Part shown: in pieces, positions 55,020-64,000 of the stretch
Layout of the letters: every line of letters starts with the position of its first letter
How positions within the stretch are numbered: position 1 is the first letter of the stretch
NCBI RefSeq assembly: GCF_963924675.1
Contig: NC_089224.1
Location: 70,541,464 to 70,605,463, forward strand
Reading direction: 5' to 3'
Source of the DNA: Phocoena phocoena
Taxonomy: Eukaryota; Chordata; Mammalia; Artiodactyla; Phocoenidae
DNA length: 64,000 bases
Notes under the pieces: generated by a model
What the model was told of the DNA's origin: nothing
The model's database searches: none
The model's input: only the letters and a program-made list of their open reading frames with translations
Program-made: the position numbers and the translations under genes

Positions 55020-56290
55020 CACCCTTGGCTCTCAGAATGTGGTCTCTTAATACTGTTTCCCACTAAAAGCAACCAGCCATTTCTCTAGGAGCAAAAATTA
55101 TATATAATGAGCCAAGAACATTTTTTTTCATACTAAAACACAAGGAAGCAATGATAAATGACTAGAATTGTGTTCAAAGGACTCAGGAGACAACTTGAAA
55201 GGCTCCACTGGCCACAATGGGACAATATGAGCATGATAAAGAATAATAACTATATTAGAATAATGGATTAAAACATACCAAACATGTTTAACTTCATGAA
55301 TCAGAAAAAAAAAAAAAAACAACTCACTGTTCACCTTGGGGGATGGTAGATAACCAACTCAATGCTTTGAAAACTGGCAAATAAAGAAAAAGAATCAAAT
55401 ATTTATTCTACCCTTTCCCATACACTGTACCACAAGGTAAACCAAGCAATTGAGGAGAAAATGTTTCTCTTTATAGAGTATTTAAGCTAATAAATGAAGA
55501 AAGAACACTATAATTAAATTTTTGCAACCCTGTTGAAATAATAAATCTAGGCAATGACATCATAAAAAGAGAGAGGATGTTATGTCACAAGGGAAGAACA
55601 CATCTCCTCCTAGGGCATAAACCTGTACAGAAAGAACCTGAATCTGATCATACCTTTGGATCAAACTACCAATTTACAAGAAAGACAAAAGACAGAGAAA
55701 TAGGCTAAAGAGCCTACAAGAGCTTTAAATCTGCAAAATGCAAACTGTGGGAAACTCTTTAGGAATGACCCAGTTTCTTCAACAAATACATTGAAACAAA
55801 CAAACAGAAAACAAAAAAGGAGATGGTGGGAAAATCCAGAGATCAAAAGCGACTCAAGGAAAAAAACTAAGTGACCGAAGAGACAAATCAACCCATCACA
55901 ATGTAGGGAAATTTTTTGGATAATGAAATCAAACAACTGATAAACTGAGACAATCAGAAACTTGAACACAGACTGAATATTTGATGATATTCAGAAATTA
56001 TTGTTAATTTTTTAGGTACGAATATGGCAATGTGGTTATATTTTTTAATTGTCCATATACTTTAGAAATAACTACTAAAATATTTACCAATGAAATTATT
56101 TGATGTCTGGAATTTCCTTCAAAATAATGGAGGGAGGAGATGGAGAATGGATGAGGGACTAACCTAAACAAAATTGGCTATGAGTTCATAACCGTTGAAA
56201 CCGGGAGAAGGGTATGAAGGAGATGATTATTCTAATCTCTCTACTCTTTAATGTGTTCGAAATTTTCCAAAATGAAAGTTAAAACAAACC
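55020..56290. repeat. Ancient repeat-like tract, class unknown
   Basis: The right end (gatgtctggaatttccttca, ataatggagggaggag, gaaattttccaaaatgaaag) resembles a widespread mammalian repeat 3' end. The left part is unclear. No gene is seen. Confidence 0.4.
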
Positions 56291-56379
56291 ATAAGCATGT
56301 CTATATTAACTGACATAGAGAATTAATTATGTTAAATAGTTAAGCTGAAAAACAGATTCACAACAATAGGTTTCTGTTG

Positions 56380-56383
<4 letters not shown>

Positions 56384-56417
<34 letters not shown>

Positions 56418-56607
56418 CGTTACGCGGGCCTCTCACTGTTGTGGCCTCTCCCGTTGCGGAGGACAGGCTCCGGACGCGCAGGCTCAGCAGCCATGGCTCA
56501 CGGGCCCAGCCGCTCCGCGGCATGTGGGATCTTCCCAGACCGGGGCACGAACCCGTGTCCCCTGCATCGGCAGGCGGACTCTCAACCACTGCGCCACCAG
56601 GGAAGCC
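56384..56607 (-). mobile_element. CHR SINE, short type
   Basis: A reverse-strand copy. A T run of about 30 bases (its A tail) is followed by the complement of the short CHR SINE, ending ccagggaagcc. The duplication ctgttgttac is at 56374-56383 and 56608-56617. It is almost consensus-like. Confidence 0.92.
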
Positions 56608-56959
56608 CTGTTGTTACTTTTTTAACACACAAACTTTTTTTTACTATACATACGTACGCACACATAGAAAAAAATTCTGGCATGATACACACCAAAATAT
56701 TAACAGTGGTTATCTTTCTTCTTCATACCTTTTGTAACACGTGAGATACCTACCAAAAATATGCATTAGTCTTATAAACAAACTTAGACAAGTCCGTCCC
56801 TTTAGAACCATTCTGGCTACTGTGTTGGGATCAGACCTTAATAAGAGACATGGATGAGAGTAGGGTAGGCTATTACAATCATCCAGGTAACAGAAAATAG
56901 TGGCTTAAACCTGCTCAGTAACAGTGGAGGTAATAAGAAGAGGTCAGATTCCAGATAGA

Positions 56960-57315
56960 TTTTTTTTTTTTAATAAATTTATTTATTTTTATTTTTGGCT
57001 GTGTTAGGCCTTTGTTGCTGCGTGTGGACTTTCTCTAGTTGCAGTGAGCAGGGCTACTCTTCGTTGCGGTGTGCGGGCTTCTCATTGTGGTGGCTTTTCT
57101 TGTTGCGGAGCACGGGCTCTAGGCGCATGGGCTTCAGTAATTGTGGCACCAGGCTCAGTAGTTGTGGCTCATGGGCTCTAGAGCGCAGGCTCAGTAGTTG
57201 TGGCGCACGGGCTTAGCTGCTCCACGGCATGTGTGATCCTCCCAGACTAGGGCTTGAACCCGTGTCCCCTGCATTGGCAGGTGTATTCTTAACCACTGAG
57301 CCACCAGCGAAGCTC
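56960..57315 (-). mobile_element. CHR SINE, long type
   Basis: A reverse-strand long CHR SINE with a T run at 56960-56971, the body, and a head complement ending ccaccagcgaagct. The flanks ccagatagattttt and ccagatatattttt look like a decayed target duplication. Confidence 0.9.
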
Positions 57316-57561
57316 CCAGATATATTTTTAAAGTGAAGCTAAGATGATAATTTACTGGTGGATCGGGTTTGAGGCACGAGACGGAGATCATTCCAGGATA
57401 AGTTCAGGTTTTGGCTTGAGAACTGCAGGACAAGATTGTCACTTTCTAAGATAGGGTAAGGAAAGCAGCAGGAAGTCAGGAGTTTATTTGGGGTATATTA
57501 CATTCAAGATAGACATATATATCCAGATATAGTGCTAAGCTGGCAACTGGATACATGTTTA

Positions 57562-58179
<618 letters not shown>

Positions 58180-58385
58180 TAATAACAATAATAGCCAGCA
58201 CTTACTGAACTCTTAACTACACACCAGGTGCTTTTTTAAGTTTTACACGCATTTACACTTTAAGTAGGAATTTTTTAAGTCTATTTTATAGGCAAAAATT
58301 GAGGCACAAGGAAGTTAAATAATTTGCCCAAGGTTATAGAGCTGGTAGTTTGTACAGTCTGGATTCCAATCCAGGATCTGACTTT
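58180..58385 (-). mobile_element. MIR SINE
   Basis: Reverse MIR: acaccaggtgcttttttaag, gcaaaaattgaggcacaag, tttgcccaaggttatagagc and caatccaggatctgac. Confidence 0.7.
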
Positions 58386-58411
58386 TCTTTTTTCAACAGA
58401 CTTTACTTTTT

Positions 58412-58743
58412 TTTTTAATTTAATTTTATTATTTTCTATACAGCAGGTTCTCATTAGTTATCTATTTTATACACATCAGCGTATACATGTCAATCCCAAT
58501 CACCCAGTTCATCCCACCACCACCACCACCCCTGCCCCGCCGCTTTCCCCCCGTGGTGTCCCTAAGTTTGTTCTCTACATCTGTGTCTCTATTTCTGCCC
58601 TGCAAACTGGTTCATCTGTACCATTTTTCTAGGTTCCACGTGTATGCGTTAATATATGATATTTGTTTTTCTCTTTCTGACTTACTTCACTCTGTATGAC
58701 AGTCTCTAGATCCATCCACGTCTCTACAAATGGCCCAATTTTG
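58412..58743 (-). mobile_element. L1 3' end, minus-strand part of a 5'-inverted copy
   Basis: Minus-strand L1 3' UTR (acagcaggttctcattagtt through atgacagtctctagatccat). The whole insertion, 58412-58807, is flanked by the duplication agactttactttttt at 58398 and 58808. Confidence 0.87.
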
Positions 58744-58807
58744 AATGGATAAAGAAGATGTGGCACATATAAACAATGGAATATTAGCCATAAAAAGGAA
58801 TGAAAAT
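58744..58807 (+). mobile_element. L1 fragment, inverted 5' part of the same insertion
   Basis: 64 bp reading gaatggataaagaagatgtg... on the plus strand, the L1 block that normally lies directly 5' of the part at 58412-58743. It is inverted in place, as in twin-primed insertion. Confidence 0.85.
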
Positions 58808-59252
58808 AGACTTTACTTTTTTAGAGCAGTTTTAGATTCACAGCAAAATTGAGCCAAAGGTACAGAGATTTCCCATATACCCTCTTCCCTACACACTTAC
58901 AACCTCCCCACTGTCAACATCCCCTACCAAAGTGGAACATTTGTACAACTGATGAACCTACACTGACACATCATAATCATCCGAAGTCCACAGTTTACAT
59001 TACATTAGAGTTCACTCTTGATGTTGTACATTCTATGGGTTTGGACAAATGTATAATAACGTGTGCACCATTAAAGCATCATACAGAAGAGTTTCCCTGC
59101 CCTAAAAGTCCTCTGTACTCTGTCTATTCATCCCTCATTCCCCCAATCCTTGATAACCACTGATCTTTTTATTATCTCTATAATTTTGCCTTTTCCAGAA
59201 TGTCATATAGTTGGAATTATGCAATATGTAGCCTTTTGAGATTGGCTTAATC
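58808..59252 (-). mobile_element. Old L1 (L1M type) 3' region
   Basis: Matches the mammalian L1M segment with agcagttttagattcacag, acatttgtacaactgatgaa and tgtcatatagttggaattat, read in reverse. Two young L1 copies have landed in it or at its edge. Confidence 0.75.
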
Positions 59253-59262
59253 TGCCTTTTAC

Positions 59263-59467
59263 CAGAAACAGAGTCACAGACATAGAGAACAAACTTATGG
59301 TTACCAAGGGGGGAGGTGGTGGGTAGGATGAATTGGGAGATTGGGACTGACATACATACACCACTATGTATAAAATAGAAAACTGATGAGAACTTACTGT
59401 ATAGCACAGGGAACTCTACTCAATGCTCTGTGGCAACCTAGATGGGAAGGAAAGCTAAAATAGAGTG

Positions 59468-59524
<57 letters not shown>

Positions 59525-59610
59525 GACTGATTCACTTTGCTTTACAGCAAGAAACCAACACAACATTGTAAAGTGACTCTACTCCAATAAAAATTAATTT
59601 TAAAAAAATT
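59263..59610 (+). mobile_element. L1, 5'-truncated, with AT microsatellite
   Basis: Plus-strand L1 3' end (agtcacagacatagagaaca through gtgactctactccaataaaa) with an A-rich tail. It is flanked by tgccttttac at 59253 and tgccttttaa at 59611. An (AT)n tract at 59471-59519 interrupts the UTR. Confidence 0.87.
59471..59519. repeat. (AT)n microsatellite
   Basis: About 24 perfect AT units inside the L1 tail. Likely length-polymorphic. Confidence 0.97.
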
Positions 59611-59939
59611 TGCCTTTTAATCACAAACACTACATTACACCACTTACTCTTTCTATGTACAGTCTGACTCTGTGTCATTAGCACAGGAAAAAAAAAAAAA
59701 AGCCCTGCATATTGCATGCATCTAATGCATAGCACCTAAATCATTTCCTGCTCTCTGGAATCCTCCCCTCCAGCCATCTTTTGCACTTTTCCCAGTCATT
59801 TTCTAAAATTGGGGTTCTGGACCACAGAACACACATCAATACCAATAGAGATTCAGATCCATAGGTTTGGCACACGTTACCAGCACGTGGTGGTGATCGT
59901 TAGTCAGCAGCCCACATGTGATCTTAATACATATTATCT

Positions 59940-60510
59940 GCTAAGACTCTCTGTAAAACCAGATCTGACAATATCATTCCCTATTCATTCTTCTGTTCAA
60001 AATCCTTTGAGGGCTCTCTGCTACATAGAGAATAAAACCTCAGCCCAAATAACATGGCACCCAATCTGGCTCCAGTCTCCCTTGCTGCCCCTGTCCTCTG
60101 CCACATGGCACATCCAGCTAGCAGCCTTATCACCTCTTTCTACACATACCTTAGTCTCCAGCTGTGTACCTTGCCCTGAACTGCCACCTCTGCCTAGAAT
60201 GCTTTTTCCTACCCTTCTCTCAAGGCCAACATTAAGTGCTATATCCTTCACCAAGCTTTCTTCTCAGGTTCCCTCAGTTGGAACCGGAATTTGTTTTCCT
60301 CTTCCTCTTCCTTTTACTCCCAAACACTTTCTTTGTATCTCAACTATGACCCATTCAGCATCGATTTTTGGTTAGTTGCTTACTCTCTGTTTGTTACAGT
60401 CACCCACCTCATCACTAAACCCGGGGTCCATATCTTACTCATCTTTCACCCACAGCATCTATCCAAATGCTTTATACACAATAGATTCTTAAAGGCTTCT
60501 GGCATTCAAT
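59940..60510 (+). mobile_element. L2 remnant
   Basis: Forward L2 landmarks: ctgttcaaaatcctttgagg, ctgcctagaatgctttttcc and tcaccaagctttcttctcag, with a decayed 3' end near cacaatagattcttaaa. The 188-codon open frame over it is by chance. Confidence 0.68.
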
Positions 60511-60589
60511 TTAAATAAATGTAAAAAATTCATGCCAAATAATATTCAACTACAGCTGAGAAGCATCTCAAGCATAGGGTGAAGCTGGT

Positions 60590-60755
60590 AAGCAAAGCTT
60601 CTCAAATTTAAATGTGTATAAGAATCACCTGGGGATGTCATCAAAATGCAGATTCTGATCCCACCGGTCTGAGGAGCCCGATATCTGCATTCCCAACAAG
60701 CTCCTAGGTGATGCTGATGTTGCTGGTCCAGGGACCACATCTTGAGTAGTCAGGA
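60590..60755. mobile_element. MER5A-like hAT MITE
   Basis: gcttctcaaatttaaatgtg, agaatcacctggggatgtc, gcagattctgatcccaccg and caagctcctaggtgatgctg, the usual MER5A order. Confidence 0.72.
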
Positions 60756-61564
60756 CCTAAGGAGCTGAGGCTGAATCAGGTCAGACCCTGATTATTGTTT
60801 AAGGAAGCTCCAAGTATACCTCATTTCTCATTTCTTTTGTTCATATGAACTATTTCAATAGTCTTCACACTATTATATTTGTGTTCTTTAACTGGCCCTA
60901 ATCTAAAATATTTTTTTCTTAAAAAAGCAATAAGTAAAATAAAGCATGTAACACAATTAGTTATTCAAAGAAAAAAACCATGCCCAAGTTCACCTTTTTC
61001 TTAACTCTACAAAACTTCCCCATCCACTCTCTTTTTTTTACTGGAAATAAAATAAGTACTACACATTGGACTTAGAACTCTGCAACCTTTGCTTTTTTCT
61101 ATGAATGTGAAACAGTAATTATCTCAATGAAATGTACCAGAGAAACTACCAGGTTACCCATTAGTGACAAGACGAATCCCTTGGTTTTATTTTTATTTTG
61201 TTTTTTCAATCACTTGCTTCCTTCATTCCTTTTTAATCAAAAGAAATTATTCATTACATTAGTACCTGTTGCTCAGTTCTTAGACATACGTATAGGCCCT
61301 AGCCTCTACCTCACAATCAGGTAGACTCATCCTAAACTAACCTATAAGGCAAAATATAAACGTGCTACAAGTGCTACAGGCAATAAACGCTATAGAAATT
61401 AAGAAACAAGAGCGAGTTGAGATAGAGAATGCTTCCTGGGTATGTTGGCATCTAATGTAGATCCTAAAGGTCAAGCAGAACTTAATAGGAAACATTGGCT
61501 AGGATATCCCAAATCAAAAGAGGAAGAAGTAAAGGGAAGATGGAAAGCCACAGGTGTGATATTG

Positions 61565-62345
61565 TGACTTATAATAATATATATTTGGTCTGTTAGTGAC
61601 ACAGAGCTCCTTAAAACCTTGGAATTTCCTAAGTGGTGACAGTGACAGAGGGGCCTTCTGTTATGTTAATGAGGCAACTTTTGGACCTACTGATGGGGGC
61701 TGGTTGCCAAGGGAACCAACCAACCACGTGACTAGAGGGTAGGAAATTTCAGTCTCACCCTCAACCATTGGGGAGGGGAGAGGAACTGGAGATTGAGTTC
61801 AATTATCAATAGCCAATGACTTAATCAATCGTGCCCATGTAATGAGGCCTCCATAAAAAAAAAAAAAAAGAAAAGAAACAGGGTTCGGAGAGCTTCCAAG
61901 TGGGTAAACACATGGAAATGGGAGGAGGGCATGAAAGTTCCGTGCCCCTTCCCACATGCCTTGCCCCATGCATCTCTTCAATCTACCTGTTCCTGAGTTA
62001 CATCCTTTTATAATAAACTGGTAATCTAGTGAATAAACTGGTTTCCTGCATTCTGTGAGCTGCTCTAGCAAATTCATCAAACCCAAGGAGGGGATGGTGG
62101 GAACCTCTGATTTATAGCCAGCCAGTCAGAAGCACGGGTAACACCCTGGACTTGAGACTGACATCTGAAGTGGGGACAGTCTTGTGGGACTGAGCCCTTA
62201 ACCTGTGGAATCCGTCGCTATTTCCTGGTAGACAGTAATTCAGAATTGAGCTGAACTGTAAGACACTCAGCTGGTGCTGGAGAACTGTGGTGTGTTGGGA
62301 AAGAACCCACACATGAGAACTGGTGTCAGAACTGTAACATATCAG
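61565..62345 (+). mobile_element. Solo LTR of an ancient ERV, family uncertain
   Basis: Landmarks are catgtaatgaggcctccat, ggttcggagagcttcc, catcctttataataaactg-type poly(A) region, gaacccaaggagg-type block and ctgaagtggggacagtcttg. Non-coding regulatory part only. An A run at 61855-61869 was added. Confidence 0.6.
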
Positions 62346-62374
62346 CAACAGATTAGTAAGAGAGGAGTTTGTGA

Positions 62375-62530
62375 AGTCAGTAATCCTCAACCCCGGCTGC
62401 ACATCAGATACGCTTCAGAAGCTTCACCCTGAAAAACTCTAATTAATCTGGGGTAGAACTTGCGCATGTGTATTTTTGCAAAGCCCCCAGATGATTCTCC
62501 AACATGCATACAGTTCATAAGCACTGATGC
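62375..62530. mobile_element. MER5A-like hAT MITE
   Basis: taatcctcaaccccggctgc, actctaattaatctggggta and cccagatgattctccaacat. Confidence 0.68.
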
Positions 62531-62962
62531 AAAAGAGTAGGGTTAGAGGTTCAGGGGCTACTAAATGAAGTTCTTGAATGTCAGATTTCAAAAAGTATGA
62601 AAGAGTCAGTGACAGAAGCAAGTGCCAGTTATGTAGTTAGTTATCTCCTCATGCCCCATACACTCAATGCAGTTGTTGCACATGTCACTGGTTTCCAATT
62701 CCTGAGAACCTGACCATGGTGAGTTTAGCTCACGTCTATGCCCACACACTACCTCACCACAGTCCAAAGCTCATGAAAACCTATTTTCTTTGCCATACGT
62801 TTACCCAAAGTTATATTAAAATAGCATATTTTAACAATGGTAAAAATACATTCCAGGAAAGGTCTAGGATTCTTCTGCGTTTCTTTTCCAGTCACTACTC
62901 TTGCAGTCTTTCTCACGCTACCACATCTCCTGGGAGCACGGCAGAGCAGAGGTTAGGTGCTA

Positions 62963-64000
<1,038 letters not shown>

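Noticed and set aside
56377..56744. Several overlapping Cys/Arg/Gly-rich frames
   Set aside because: Translations of a CHR SINE; the same peptide words recur at 21113-21406 and 54058-54348.
59809..60375. 188-codon plus-strand frame
   Set aside because: Made of decayed L2 sequence. No domain, no promoter, no splice context.

Overview
This window is mammalian nuclear DNA, almost certainly from a cetacean and probably a toothed whale. The genes are widely split by introns, and the background is full of MIR, L2, MER and MaLR repeats common to placental mammals. On top of that lie six SINEs of the cetacean/hippo CHR type (opening ggcttccctggtgg, with the A/B-box core cgggttcgtgcccc or similar) and 5'-truncated L1 tails of the cetartiodactyl kind. 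The taxon call rests on the SINEs and is inference. I cannot name the species.

One gene fills the window: TRPM6, on the minus strand. It encodes the epithelial Mg2+/Ca2+ channel-kinase. Twenty-two consecutive coding exons lie between 63253 and 179. They carry 4351 coding bases, about 1450 codons, with no in-frame stop. Every internal junction is AG/GT and every splice phase matches its neighbour. Counting back from the giant exon at 179-1311, which is exon 26 in the human gene, these are exons 5 to 26. The first exons lie beyond 64000. The alpha-kinase exons lie beyond position 1 and are not seen. Reading down the minus strand: exons 5-17 (63253 to 32231) encode the cytosolic melastatin-homology N-terminus; exons 18-19 the linker and the start of S1; exons 20-21 S1 to S4 and the S4-S5 region; exons 22-23 S5, pore helix, filter and S6; exon 24 the TRP domain; exons 25-26 the coiled coil and the long Ser/Thr-rich linker to the kinase.

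The rest is intron with repeats. Notable items are a broken OPA1 processed pseudogene in intron 18 (24508-25960), an 80-bp mariner-type palindrome in intron 23 (14756-14835), a cluster in intron 5 where two young L1 copies, one with a 5' inversion, sit in an old L1 (58398-59620), a DNA transposon nested in an old L1 (28430-28990), and a CHR SINE nested in a MIR (53800-54345). I saw no second functional protein-coding gene, RNA gene, CpG island or novel multi-gene system. The odd observations are at the level of splice sites, local duplications and transposon structure.
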